Below are positions 8,834-17,511 of a DNA stretch of 64,000 nt, in pieces; positions within the stretch are counted from its first letter, which is position 1, and every line of letters begins with the position of its first letter. The stretch lies in the NCBI RefSeq assembly GCF_024347315.1, contig NZ_AP025460.1:2418001-2482000 (forward strand), given 5' to 3'. A model generated the notes under the pieces. It was not told the origin of the DNA, made no database searches, and saw only the letters and a list, made by a program, of their open reading frames with translations. Source of the DNA: Vibrio atlanticus. Its GTDB lineage: Bacteria > Pseudomonadota > Gammaproteobacteria > Enterobacterales > Vibrionaceae. The position numbers and the translations under genes were made by a program.

Positions 8834-10270
8834 TCAACTTACATGGGAATGTTTACCTAGCGCAAGCTTATCGAGCAACACTTGTGGAACAGGAATAACA
8901 GAGTATCGAACAAAGACGACTAACGTCACTACTGCCACAAAACTGCCTAAAACAAAGTCATGAACATCAACCAGCACCCAACCAAGAAGCCTGTCACTGG
9001 TAATCGCAAGTATGGCGATACTCACCGCAGCCATCCATTTACGATGATCGTAAGGCAAGTACTCCATTTTTTGGCTCACAATATAAAGCAGTGACAGCCT
9101 CACGGCATAAGTACCACAAAGCACCACTACCACAGCCCACACCCCATAAATCGGTGTCACAACAAAATAGCCAATGGTTGCTAAGATCGCACAACCACCC
9201 TGTATCCACATTTGCGACTGACTTGAGTCACCGCTAAAACAACCGAGGTTAAGGTAATCCCCTGCATTCTTAACTACACCAATCGCCAACAGTGCTACAA
9301 CAATAGTACCTGCATACTGATAACTGCTGGGCAGAATCAAAGCAATAAAACCAGGCACAGTAAGGATCATCAAACAACCCAACACTATGGCCAAATTCAC
9401 GCCGACTAGCGCTCTGTCCGCACAGACTTTTTTACCACCAAATTGTTGCAGCATGGCCACCCGATTTGGAAACCACCACAAAGCATAAGGCTGCAGTAGT
9501 AAGCCAAGAAGCAACGCAAACTTACCACTGACCGCGTAAATCGCCAGTTCTTCAACGCCAACAAAGCTCGCCATTACCCAGCGGTCTAACCCTGTAATCA
9601 TATACATCGAAGCACCACCGACTAACGTGGGCAATCCAAACTTTAGGATCTTAGCGGAGTATTTTAGGCTGCCAAATGAGCCCATCTCCTGCCATTGATA
9701 ACGCAGTAAACACAGCATCAACAACACACTCGAAACAGCGGAAGAGATCAGAACACCATCAATGCCATAACCCGCTTCAAGCAACACAAAGGTCATTGCA
9801 GCTTGCACCGTTGCCTTCAATACATTGAGCATGCAAAAGCGCTTAGCTAACGCATTCATTCGCATCAGTGTTAACGGGATAGAAATCGCACCATCTAACA
9901 TGGTCGGTATCAGAAGAAGTAATATTTGATAGGGCTGAAACTCGACGGGCAGCATCAATAACAACAACGGCATACTAAGAGCAATTAAAGAACCGCCTAA
10001 CACACAGACCAAAACACTCAACGTGAAACAGTTAGAGGCCAGCTTTCTCTTTTCTTCACCCTCAGCGACGCCCACATAACGGTACATTGCCTCAACAATC
10101 CCAAAGCTAAATAGGATTGTCCCGATGTCAGCCAACAAGACGATGGCTTCTAAAGAACCGTATTCAACCAACGTCATCTTATGGGTGATATAGGGGATCA
10201 TCACGAGCGAAATCCCTTTCATCATCACGATGCCAATAGCGTAATAAGCTGACTGTTTTAATGAACCCAT
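8834..10270 (-). CDS. polysaccharide flippase (Wzx/MOP superfamily)
   Basis: An integral membrane protein of about 478 aa with some 12-14 hydrophobic helices. It is of the oligosaccharide flippase family that moves lipid-linked sugar repeats across the inner membrane. It opens LKQSAYYAIGIVMMKGISLVMIP, the usual N-terminal flippase pattern. It directly follows a family-2 glycosyltransferase gene on the same strand, with a second glycosyltransferase divergent, which supports a role in surface polysaccharide assembly. Start: ATG at 10270, or GTG 12 bases upstream. No polymerase or ligase gene is present here, so the pathway must draw on genes elsewhere. Confidence 0.85.
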   Translation of the reverse strand: MGSLKQSAYYAIGIVMMKGISLVMIPYITHKMTLVEYGSLEAIVLLADIGTILFSFGIVEAMYRYVGVAEGEEKRKLASNCFTLSVLVCVLGGSLIALSMPLLLLMLPVEFQPYQILLLLIPTMLDGAISIPLTLMRMNALAKRFCMLNVLKATVQAAMTFVLLEAGYGIDGVLISSAVSSVLLMLCLLRYQWQEMGSFGSLKYSAKILKFGLPTLVGGASMYMITGLDRWVMASFVGVEELAIYAVSGKFALLLGLLLQPYALWWFPNRVAMLQQFGGKKVCADRALVGVNLAIVLGCLMILTVPGFIALILPSSYQYAGTIVVALLAIGVVKNAGDYLNLGCFSGDSSQSQMWIQGGCAILATIGYFVVTPIYGVWAVVVVLCGTYAVRLSLLYIVSQKMEYLPYDHRKWMAAVSIAILAITSDRLLGWVLVDVHDFVLGSFVAVVTLVVFVRYSVIPVPQVLLDKLALGKHSHVS

Positions 10271-10286
10271 AGCGGTTACCACTTCC

Positions 10287-11213
10287 TTACAATACAGGTG
10301 TTAGGAAACTCTTACAGTCTCCTATTAGGTGTCGTAACGTTCGCTTATGCGGAGCCATCACCAAAGATCGAAAACTGTAAGCAACGGCCTGTCTGTTCTG
10401 CTGTAAGCCTCTGTAATAGTCGGCGTAACCTTCTAATATTCTTGCCTTTGCAATTTTGAAACTGGACGTCGGTAGGTTCCATCGCTGACTGTCATTTTGG
10501 TAACGTTGAAGAATGGTTTCGATAGACTGCAAATTTGTCAGTTTAAGACTTTCAGTTTGGGTAACAGAACTCGCTCTCATCAAGTAGCCAACCTGCACAG
10601 AATTCAACACACCGATCTGATGGCTTTCACTCATTCGAAGCCACAGTTCCCAATCTTCTGCATATTTTATATCAGGATTAAAGCTGTCTGTTTGAGAAAA
10701 CACATCCGCTTTCACCATCACCGTTGACGTTCCAATAACATTGTTTTCAATGATGAACTCCAACGGGTTTTCTATATTGATAAACGCTTCACCTTGATCT
10801 TGAAACTGCGACCAGTAACTAAAGCAGTCGACTATCACTTGGTAATCTTCAGTAAGGTGTTCGTAGTTAGTAAAGCTCATCGCGAGGTCTGGGTATCGTT
10901 GATGAAATTCGAGTTGGCGCTCAATTTTTTCTGGAAACCAGAAGTCGTCTGCGTCTAAAAAAGCGATGTATTCACCGGTCGCTTTTTCAATCCCTAGGTT
11001 TCTCGCTTGAGGCGCCCCGACACCCAATGTGGATAAGGTAATAATGCGTTCATCGTCTATCGAAGCGAGATACGTCGACGTTCCATCGTTGCTGTTATCG
11101 TCAATGACAATGAGCTCAACATCTTGATGAGTCTGCTTCAGTACGCTGCCAATTGCCTTCGGCAGGTAATCCAAACAATTGTAGGTAGGAATAACAACAC
11201 TTACTTTAGCCAT
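10287..11213 (-). CDS. family 2 glycosyltransferase
   Basis: A 308-aa cytoplasmic GT-A fold glycosyltransferase. The N-terminus VSVVIPTYNCLDYLPKAI is the nucleotide-sugar-binding start of GT2 enzymes. VIDDNSNDGT near 38 and the metal-binding FLDADDFW near 86 follow, and the acceptor-side WELWLR motif lies near 185. Donor and acceptor are unknown. It lies upstream of the flippase gene on the same strand, and the two are probably one transcript. The upstream gap is shared with a divergent GT4 gene. Confidence 0.9.
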   Translation of the reverse strand: MAKVSVVIPTYNCLDYLPKAIGSVLKQTHQDVELIVIDDNSNDGTSTYLASIDDERIITLSTLGVGAPQARNLGIEKATGEYIAFLDADDFWFPEKIERQLEFHQRYPDLAMSFTNYEHLTEDYQVIVDCFSYWSQFQDQGEAFINIENPLEFIIENNVIGTSTVMVKADVFSQTDSFNPDIKYAEDWELWLRMSESHQIGVLNSVQVGYLMRASSVTQTESLKLTNLQSIETILQRYQNDSQRWNLPTSSFKIAKARILEGYADYYRGLQQNRQAVAYSFRSLVMAPHKRTLRHLIGDCKSFLTPVL

Positions 11214-11529
11214 AATGACGCCCTCAGATTTATACGTTATATGGCTGACTTTGCATGTTCTATGCCGAGAGCGTCTTGCTACGAAATCAGCTCTATATCA
11301 GTCACCTACACGCCTATTCTCAAAATGACGACCAAACACTGCCAGTCGAAAAACCTACTACTCCAATTTGATTATCAATTTGAGAAAACGAGCGACTTCT
11401 TAAGGGGTAACCTTCGAAAAGCAATCAGAAAGCCCTCCAAAGCTACGATTTGATCTTGGTTCGTATCTTGCTTTGTTGGTTATTACCTTGGCTTGATAGC
11501 TTTAGTCATATGGATTTGAGGAGTAAGGA
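11214..11529. other. divergent promoter region of the polysaccharide genes
   Basis: 316 bases between the two divergent glycosyltransferase genes. The only clear element is the strong ribosome-binding site of the + gene (GAGGAGTAAGGA at 11517-11528). No RNA gene, terminator or convincing promoter pair was identified. Confidence 0.4.
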
Positions 11530-12678
11530 ATGAAGAAAGTAGCATTTGTGGCGCCAACCTACCCTGTACTCAGTGAGACCTTCATTCAAACAGAAGTCGA
11601 CTCTGTGAAAGCGTGTGGGCACGATGTGTGTGTAATGACGTTCAAAATTGAAAACAGCGAAAAACAGTTCGACTACGACATTGTCGAAATAGGCAAAAAT
11701 GTTCGGATGGGTAAAGTCGCCAGCATTAACTGGATAGGTTTCATCAAGGCTGTCTCATTTATTTCTAAGCAAACCAGCATGCCCAAAAAGTCATTGTTCG
11801 CTTATGGGTTTAAATTAGCGCTGCAACTCGCGGAAAACGACGCCGAACACGTTCATGCGCATTTCTGTCAGCACACGACAGCTCACGCCATCGTCGCGGC
11901 AAAGCTGCTGAATATCACCTGTTCGTTCGTTGCTCACGGTCATGATGTTTACGAGTTCGCTTATGACATTGAACATAAGATTTCATCGAGTGATTTTGTG
12001 GTTGCAGTGTGTAAAGACATGCTCGCTGACTTCAACACCATGGCGAAAGGAAACATTAAACTCCTGCACTGCGGAGTTAATACCAAACAATTCCAACTCA
12101 ACCCAAAAGCCGAAACGAAACAACTTCGCTTTGTTTTCCTTGGCCGATTAGTGGAGCAAAAAGGCATCCACCATCTTATTGATGCATTGGCGCCGATTGC
12201 CGAACCTCTCGACATTCATCTCGATATCATCGGTACGGGCGATTTAGAGCAACAATTAAAATTGCAGGTCAAAGAGCAAGGGCTCACTCGAAACGTGACA
12301 TTTCTTGGCGCTAAACCTCACGAGTGGGTCAAAGAAAAACTATCTAATTATGACAGCCTAATCGCGCCCTTCTGTTTTTCCGAAACTGGGTGTGTGGATA
12401 CAGGACCACTGGTTTTAAAAGAAGCGATGGCTGTGGGAACACCCGTCATTACCACCAACATAATGGGATGCAAAGAGATCGTCTCACCAGAGACGGGGTT
12501 TGTAGTCAGCGAAAAAAACGTTGAGGAATTAAGAGAAGCGATTGAGCGTTTTGCACAGCTAAGCAGTAACGATAAAACATCGATGGGGTTAAAGGCACGT
12601 GAGAGAGTGAAAGACAGTTTTAATTCGATCAAACAAGCTCAGCAATTATCTCGTTGGATAGAGAACCCTGCTCAATAA
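11530..12678 (+). CDS. family 4 glycosyltransferase
   Basis: A 382-aa GT-B fold glycosyltransferase of the GT4 type. The N-domain contains HVHAHFCQHTTAHA near 113. The C-domain begins at FVFLGRLVEQKGIHHLIDAL near 200 and carries the donor-sugar signature, from FSETGCVDTGPLVLKEA to MAVGTPVITT near 285-312 (E-x7-E pattern). It opens KKVAFVAPTYPVLSETFIQTE, typical of exopolysaccharide and colanic-acid type transferases. It is divergent from the GT2-flippase pair and probably works in the same polysaccharide pathway. Confidence 0.88.
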   Translation: MKKVAFVAPTYPVLSETFIQTEVDSVKACGHDVCVMTFKIENSEKQFDYDIVEIGKNVRMGKVASINWIGFIKAVSFISKQTSMPKKSLFAYGFKLALQLAENDAEHVHAHFCQHTTAHAIVAAKLLNITCSFVAHGHDVYEFAYDIEHKISSSDFVVAVCKDMLADFNTMAKGNIKLLHCGVNTKQFQLNPKAETKQLRFVFLGRLVEQKGIHHLIDALAPIAEPLDIHLDIIGTGDLEQQLKLQVKEQGLTRNVTFLGAKPHEWVKEKLSNYDSLIAPFCFSETGCVDTGPLVLKEAMAVGTPVITTNIMGCKEIVSPETGFVVSEKNVEELREAIERFAQLSSNDKTSMGLKARERVKDSFNSIKQAQQLSRWIENPAQ

Positions 12679-12693
12679 GGACTAACTCAGACA

Positions 12694-12744
12694 GCTAAGC
12701 ATCGCAAGAACGGCTAAGCATCGCAAGAACGGCTAAGCATCACA
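12694..12744. repeat. 19-bp tandem repeat
   Basis: The unit GCTAAGCATCGCAAGAACG occurs at 12694-12712 and 12713-12731, then partially from 12732. Looser copies of the GCTAAGCA core follow to about 12780. It lies just after the GT4 stop and does not form an obvious terminator. Confidence 0.75.
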
Positions 12745-12782
12745 ACAGCTACTAAGCACATCAAAACAACTGAGCACCACAA

Positions 12783-12820
12783 AAACAAAGAGCGCTACAT
12801 TGATTTGAAATGTAACGCTC
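12783..12820 (-). terminator. terminator of the RNase H gene
   Basis: Read on the minus strand, GAGCGTTACATT pairs with AATGTAGCGCTC around a short loop (one internal mismatch), followed by TTTGTTTTTG. It lies 70 bases past the RNase H stop and may also end GT4 transcripts from the other side. Confidence 0.7.
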
Positions 12821-12892
12821 AACTTAGCACAGCCTAATGATGGCAACTTGTGCTTTCAGTAGCTTTCATTAGCTTTTCATTAAGAAGCCTAG

Positions 12893-13666
12893 CTAGCCTG
12901 CTCGCAGCGCCAAAATAGACTCAAGATCTTCGATGTCACGATATTGAGCTAGATCCTGCTCTTTCGATGAAATAGCCACAATCGACATTCTATCGGCCAA
13001 TTCGTTACCTTCAATGCCAACGTGTCCGTTCACATGGTAGATGGTAATTTTTGAAGCCAGTTCTTGGTAGAGAGCATACGCAGGCTTAATAATATCGAGG
13101 TTTTTGATCTCGCCGCCCGACTTGGTCCAGCCTTTTTTCTCCCACCCCGTTGCCCACTTTGTGATGCAATCTATCGAGTACTTAGAGTCACAGTAAATGG
13201 CTACAGACAGACCCGCGTTTAGCTTCTCTTTCGCGAGAACAAATGCTTGCTTAAGTCCATGTAACTCGGCGGTATTATTGGTACCAACAGGCTGATACAA
13301 GCCATACCACAATTCTGTTAACTGGTTGTTTAGGTAGACCGCTAAACCCGTCCCTGCTTCACCAGGGTTTGGTTCACACGCACCATCGGTAAAGATCTTG
13401 ATATCAAAAGGCATATCTGTGATTTGCTGCTCCGAAAGAGGCGGTACCTTCACTTTCGTCGCCTTACCCGCAGAGCTTGGCTTTGTCGCTGTAGAACCTA
13501 ACGCAGACGACGTTTTACCACCGAAAGCAGACTCGGCCTCGCCTAGTGTTGGAAACGATTTATATCTCGCGCCAGCAAAACCATCAACTTGCGATTTACA
13601 CTCGTTCCAAGTGGTAAAAATACCCGGTGTGCGACCTTTCCAAACCACATAATACTTCTTAGCCAA
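12893..13666 (-). CDS. RNase HI with N-terminal hybrid-binding domain
   Basis: A 257-aa ribonuclease H that degrades the RNA strand of RNA-DNA hybrids. Residues 1-47 form a caulimovirus-viroplasmin/hybrid-binding domain (YYVVWKGRTPGIFTTWNECK), as in eukaryotic RNase H1. A Ser/Thr/Lys-rich linker runs to about 85. The catalytic domain follows, with all four acidic residues visible: Asp94 (FTDGACEPNPG), Glu135 (NTAELHG), Asp160 (YCDSKYS) and the Asp of GNELADR near 225. This is distinct from the shorter housekeeping RnhA. Alone on its strand, with its own terminator. Confidence 0.92.
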   Translation of the reverse strand: MAKKYYVVWKGRTPGIFTTWNECKSQVDGFAGARYKSFPTLGEAESAFGGKTSSALGSTATKPSSAGKATKVKVPPLSEQQITDMPFDIKIFTDGACEPNPGEAGTGLAVYLNNQLTELWYGLYQPVGTNNTAELHGLKQAFVLAKEKLNAGLSVAIYCDSKYSIDCITKWATGWEKKGWTKSGGEIKNLDIIKPAYALYQELASKITIYHVNGHVGIEGNELADRMSIVAISSKEQDLAQYRDIEDLESILALRAG

Positions 13667-13747
13667 ACTAACTCCTTACCAAAACCTAAACACACAAATA
13701 GTGAATCAGTACATTAGATGCCACCAAGCTATACGTTGCAAGGTCTA

Positions 13748-14077
13748 TCAGTTAAAAAGGTAATCAACCGCAACGAGGTTATAGAACAAAAACACGCCCA
13801 TACTGACACCGATCGTTAGCAGCACATTGCCTGTTTTCCAAATCAACAAACCTGTGACCACCGCGCCTATCAAGTATGGGTTTTCAAGGCTTGGCCAAAA
13901 TGTTTGTTCTGGTGCAAATACAATTGGCCCCCAAATCGCAGTCAGTACCGCAGGGCTTGAATAACGCAATAGGCGCCTTGCGGTTTGATTGAGTCGAAGC
14001 GGGATTGCAGGCTCAAGAAACAAATACCGACTAAAGAAAACAATCGCTGTCATAAGTAATATCGTTAACCAAATCAT
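13748..14077 (-). CDS. azlD: AzlD family membrane protein (small exporter subunit)
   Basis: A 109-aa protein with about four membrane helices, family AzlD. It is the small partner of AzlC in branched-chain amino-acid export. It begins MIWLTILLMTAIVFFSRYLFLEP, and the conserved RLLRYSSPAVLTAIWGPI stretch lies near residue 34. It starts 2 bases after the azlC stop, so translation is probably coupled. The regulator gene upstream suggests induction by a substrate amino acid or analogue. Confidence 0.88.
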   Translation of the reverse strand: MIWLTILLMTAIVFFSRYLFLEPAIPLRLNQTARRLLRYSSPAVLTAIWGPIVFAPEQTFWPSLENPYLIGAVVTGLLIWKTGNVLLTIGVSMGVFLFYNLVAVDYLFN

Positions 14078-14079
14078 CT

Positions 14080-14808
14080 CTATTTCCCCTCCACGATTGT
14101 CTTGTTACCGTTGTTTCGCTCTTGGAACGATTCGCTGATAAAGCCCGCTAACATACCGGCAATCGCTGCAATCATTAGCCCGCCCTCAATATTGTTAACC
14201 GACATGGCAACCGAAGTGACCAGTGAAACCACCACACACACAACGACGGGTAGAGTTCGGATTAATGGGAACACCAAGGCGATAAAGGTTGCTGCGACCG
14301 CAAAGTCGAGCCCAATTTCATTGAGTGAAGGAATTTGGCTTCCCGCGACAATGCCAGCAAAGCTCGCAATATTCCAAACGAGATAAAAACCGCCGCCTAC
14401 ACCCGCAGCATACCAGCGATTAAACTCTTGCTGAGATTGGCCACTACAAATCGCGAACAGTTCATCCGTCAGCCAAAAGCCAAGTAATAAACGCCAACGA
14501 GCAGGAAGGTGGCTGATTTTGTCACGCATCGATACGCTGTATAAAAAGTGTCTTGAAGTAATAAAGAACGTGGTCAACAACATGGTGCCTAGACCAATAC
14601 CCGCTTTAAACATACCCGCAGCGACAAGTTGTGCTGAGCCAGCAAATAAAATAGCCGACATCGCTTGCGCTTGAAGCTGACTCAATCCAGCATCTATCGC
14701 ATATGAGCCCGCTAGAATTCCCCAAGGGATTACCGCAATGCTCAAGGGCATTCCCGCTAAAACGCCCTTCCATAACTGTGTTCGTCTATCCATTGTTTCA
14801 CTATCCAT
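14080..14808 (-). CDS. azlC: AzlC family permease (large exporter subunit)
   Basis: An integral membrane protein of 242 aa, AzlC family, forming with AzlD an exporter of branched-chain amino acids. The signature GVLAGMPLSIAVIPWGILAG lies near residues 14-33, followed by SQLQAQAMSAILFAGSAQ. I place the start at the ATG at 14808, which follows a purine-rich GAAGAGAGAAAAG. A GTG 21 bases further upstream is possible. First gene of an azlCD pair, with an AraC-type regulator upstream on the same strand. Confidence 0.88.
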   Translation of the reverse strand: MDSETMDRRTQLWKGVLAGMPLSIAVIPWGILAGSYAIDAGLSQLQAQAMSAILFAGSAQLVAAGMFKAGIGLGTMLLTTFFITSRHFLYSVSMRDKISHLPARWRLLLGFWLTDELFAICSGQSQQEFNRWYAAGVGGGFYLVWNIASFAGIVAGSQIPSLNEIGLDFAVAATFIALVFPLIRTLPVVVCVVVSLVTSVAMSVNNIEGGLMIAAIAGMLAGFISESFQERNNGNKTIVEGK

Positions 14809-14908
14809 ATAGTTCTTTTCTCTCTTCACATTGGCTATTCAATGTAAGATGAGTTGAGTCGGTTCGATTGTACAAATTTGCTCGATTTCATGTCCCTCTG
14901 TTTGCCAC

Positions 14909-14946
14909 ACTTAACCGTACTTAACCGCACTTAACCGCACTTAACA
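14909..14946. repeat. 10-bp tandem repeat before azlC
   Basis: ACTTAACCGT/C is repeated almost four times with a 10-bp period (one helical turn) between the regulator gene and azlC. It could be chance slippage or a regulatory spacing array. Confidence 0.65.
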
Positions 14947-14975
14947 CAAGTTAGCCATGCCTTAGCCACGCAAGT

Positions 14976-15809
14976 TTAGAGCATTTTGATGTATTGCCCC
15001 GGCGTGTAACCATTGGCCTTTTTGAAATGTCGATGAAAATGGCTTTGATCATGAAAACCGCATTCTTGAGCCGTATCAGAAATGGTATGTCCTTGCTTCA
15101 ATAACTTACGCGATAACCTCAATCTAGACTGAATCTGATACGCATGTGGTGGAAGGCCGAACTCTTTTTGAAAAGAACGCACTAAGTGAAACGGGCTCAA
15201 AGCCGCTAGCTTAGACAGCTCCTCTAAGGACACATCGGCCTGTGGGAAATCATCTAAAAACTCTTTCACCAACACAAGCTGGCGCTGAGTTTTTCCATCG
15301 AGTTGAGGGGTGAGCGGCGATTTTCCATGTCGGCTAATCAGCTTAACCAACATCCCGTACATCAAGGTTTCTCTTAACAAACGATTGTCGGATTCATCAA
15401 TCGTGTTGAAGACCAACCTCAATTGATTGGCGAGTTCAGGGTCTTCAACAACCGCTCTTGGGAAGTAAGGCGCACCGTAATTCGGTAGGTTTAGTTCTTG
15501 AGTGATCTTGGCAAGTTGCTCTGGGAGTGGATACATGGCTCGATATGCCCAACCGCCTTCAGTGGCAGAGTGACCGCTATGAACTTCGTCGGCATTGACC
15601 AGAATAATCGCATCTTGTGGCGCTATATGATGTCCGCCCGTTCGATAGAAACGCTGAGCGCCTTGTTCGATGACTCCAAGCGTGTAGCCCTCGTGGCTGT
15701 GGCGTGAGAAGTTCTGCTTTTCGTATTCAGCATCAAGAATTTCAAGGCCACCGAGCTCTTCCGTTATCTTATATTCGGCCTTTTCTTTAGAGCGCTTCTT
15801 GTTCTCCAT
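14976..15809 (-). CDS. AraC family regulator with cupin sensor domain
   Basis: A 277-aa transcription activator. The N-terminal AraC-type cupin (HSHEGYTLGVIEQGAQRFYRTGG near residue 37) should bind a small ligand. The C-terminal double helix-turn-helix begins about residue 185 (LEELSKLAALSPFHLVRSFQKEFG) and ends with the GYTPGQYI motif. The ATG at 15809 has GGGAATTG before it. Its position directly upstream of azlCD makes that exporter the likely target (inference). About 290 bases without a gene lie upstream. Confidence 0.88.
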   Translation of the reverse strand: MENKKRSKEKAEYKITEELGGLEILDAEYEKQNFSRHSHEGYTLGVIEQGAQRFYRTGGHHIAPQDAIILVNADEVHSGHSATEGGWAYRAMYPLPEQLAKITQELNLPNYGAPYFPRAVVEDPELANQLRLVFNTIDESDNRLLRETLMYGMLVKLISRHGKSPLTPQLDGKTQRQLVLVKEFLDDFPQADVSLEELSKLAALSPFHLVRSFQKEFGLPPHAYQIQSRLRLSRKLLKQGHTISDTAQECGFHDQSHFHRHFKKANGYTPGQYIKML

Positions 15810-16112
15810 AACAATTCCCAAGCCTGTTAATTATCGAGCGACTTATCAGTCTACTCTATAGTCTCTTTCAGCTTTTGTACAAAATTGCGCATTCATCAAT
15901 TAAATTAAAGAGCATTTTAACATTTGGTGCATTTTTAATTCACCGTCTCCGGCATGACAAGATGAGTATCAGAGATAACATATAGCGTTAGCCATGCCAG
16001 AAGAACTGGTACCGAGATCCCGCTAATCCGTCGTTTGGCAAAATACTGACAAATAGCATTATCGTACATGCTCATAATTACGTATCAGCCATCGTTCGTG
16101 AACCTAAGATCC

Positions 16113-16451
16113 ATGAAAATAGCTCTAGCTACCTTGTTTCTGTTAAGCCTAACCGGATGCACTCACAATCAATCGAAAGCACTAAGCATGAACTCATCAT
16201 CGGTTAATTCATACCCACAATCGATGTCGAACCTGCAACTGTGCGACACCTTGTATTACGGTAGACCAAGTAACCAAACACTGGCTGCAATTGGTAGTGA
16301 GTTTAATCGAAGAGGATTATCAAAGAGTTGGTGTGATACCGAAACCAACAAGCTTTATTTAACAAAGACGATTGATTGGGTAGCTGAACAAGTCGAAGAC
16401 AAAGAAGATTCAGAGGAAGAAGCGTCTGCGGTTGTTTTGCCTGCGAATTGA
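16113..16451 (+). CDS. small lipoprotein, unknown
   Basis: A 112-aa hypothetical lipoprotein. From the ATG at 16113 the protein begins MKIALATLFLLSLTGC, a lipoprotein signal with lipobox LTGC. An upstream ATG at 16068 would bury this signal. The mature part is Ser/Asn-rich, with two Cys (LCDTLYYG, SWCDTETN) and an acidic tail EDKEDSEEEAS. LQLCDTLYYGRPSNQTLAAIGSEFNRRGLSKSWC resembles small lipoproteins common in vibrios. It is convergent with the sucrose cassette, from which a terminator hairpin separates it. Confidence 0.7.
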   Translation: MKIALATLFLLSLTGCTHNQSKALSMNSSSVNSYPQSMSNLQLCDTLYYGRPSNQTLAAIGSEFNRRGLSKSWCDTETNKLYLTKTIDWVAEQVEDKEDSEEEASAVVLPAN

Positions 16452-16490
16452 GAAAGATGAAACGTTCTTGAACAAGAAAGAGGCAAACTG

Positions 16491-16519
16491 CAGATAGCAA
16501 AAAGCCGCTCATTAAGAGC
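16491..16519. repeat. 29-bp direct repeat, copy 1 (left of sucrose cassette)
   Basis: 29 bases, starting CAGATAGCAAAAAGCCGCTC, are identical to 22624-22652. The two copies lie outside the sucrose gene cluster in the same orientation. This copy provides the stem used as terminator after the fructokinase gene. Confidence 0.85.
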
Positions 16520-16525
16520 AGCTTT
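16498..16525 (-). terminator. terminator of the sucrose operon
   Basis: On the minus strand AGCTGCTC pairs with GAGCGGCT (one G-U) around TTAAT, followed by five T. It is 30 bases downstream of the fructokinase stop. Confidence 0.75.
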
Positions 16526-16554
16526 ATAGGTCAAGCGTTGTGAGGCAGCATTCA

Positions 16555-17481
16555 CTACTTCCCGACTAATTTAGTTAGCTTTTCAAAGGATGGTAATGCC
16601 GTCATTGCTCCTTTTTGCGTGGTCGCAAGTGCGCCACAGCCATTGCCCCAGTGCACGGCAGCTTCGACCAGAGTCCAAGAGCGCCAGTCAGTATTCTGAG
16701 ACAGCTTGGCTAGCAAGCCACCAACAAAAGCATCACCTGCGCCCGTTGTATCAATAACTTGCTCAACCTTAGTGCCCTCTATCACTCGACGTTCACCATT
16801 GTAAACAGCCAGTGCACCAAGTGCGCCTAGCGTCACGATAATCAGTTTGTTAGGCGCCGCATTTAGTGCGTCCAAAGCCGTATCGAGAGTGCCAGTGTCT
16901 GTAAGGAACGTCAGCTCCTCTTCAGAAAACTTCACTACATCTGCCAGATTAACTGCACTCATCACCACCTCTTGGATCTGAGATGAATCTGCCCATACCT
17001 CTTCCCTTAGGTTCGGGTCAAAGCTGATGAAGCCGCCTGCTGATTTCATGAGCTTCATCGCTTCAAGCGTTGCGCTGCGTGATGGCTCGTTAGCCAAAGC
17101 GATAGAACAACTGTGCATCCATTGCCCAGATGCAAATTTGGGGATGTCTTCGACGCTGAAAAACTGGTCAGAACTTGGCTTAACCATAAAGGTAAAGCTG
17201 CGTTCACCATCATCATCTAAGTCGACAATCACTGTAGATGTTCGCTGAGCTTCATCCAGAAGCATGTCATCGGTATTAACCTTCTCATCTGTTAGGGTTT
17301 GCTTCATAAAGCGCCCTAACGGATCTTGCCCAACTCGACCAAAGAAAGCGGTATCACCGCCCAATCGAGAGATGGCCACAGCTACGTTTGCTGGTGCGCC
17401 ACCTGGGCATTTTAAATAACGAGTCTCGCCATCTGGAATCAAATCCACAACAGCATCTCCAGTTACCCAAACCTTGTTCAT
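16555..17481 (-). CDS. scrK: fructokinase (PfkB family), sucrose operon
   Basis: A 308-aa ribokinase-family sugar kinase. It phosphorylates the fructose released when sucrose-6-phosphate is cleaved. It begins MNKVWVTGDAVVDLIPDGET, has the substrate-side GGAPANVAVAISRLGG near residue 27 and the catalytic-base motif DTTGAGDAFVGGLLAKL near 244. The assignment as fructokinase rests on the family and on neighbours: porin, GH32 hydrolase and sucrose PTS gene upstream on the same strand. It starts 30 bases after the porin stop and is the last gene before the terminator. Confidence 0.88.
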   Translation of the reverse strand: MNKVWVTGDAVVDLIPDGETRYLKCPGGAPANVAVAISRLGGDTAFFGRVGQDPLGRFMKQTLTDEKVNTDDMLLDEAQRTSTVIVDLDDDGERSFTFMVKPSSDQFFSVEDIPKFASGQWMHSCSIALANEPSRSATLEAMKLMKSAGGFISFDPNLREEVWADSSQIQEVVMSAVNLADVVKFSEEELTFLTDTGTLDTALDALNAAPNKLIIVTLGALGALAVYNGERRVIEGTKVEQVIDTTGAGDAFVGGLLAKLSQNTDWRSWTLVEAAVHWGNGCGALATTQKGAMTALPSFEKLTKLVGK

Positions 17482-17511
17482 ATCACTTTGCCTCTCGTAA
17501 CGACGTTTAAA

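Noticed and set aside
11124..11453. 109-aa open frame on the plus strand in the glycosyltransferase gap
   Set aside because: Overlaps the start of the GT2 gene on the other strand, no ribosome-binding site, no recognisable domain.
8834..12678. Complete capsule or O-antigen locus
   Set aside because: Only a flippase and two glycosyltransferases are present. No polymerase, export or nucleotide-sugar genes.
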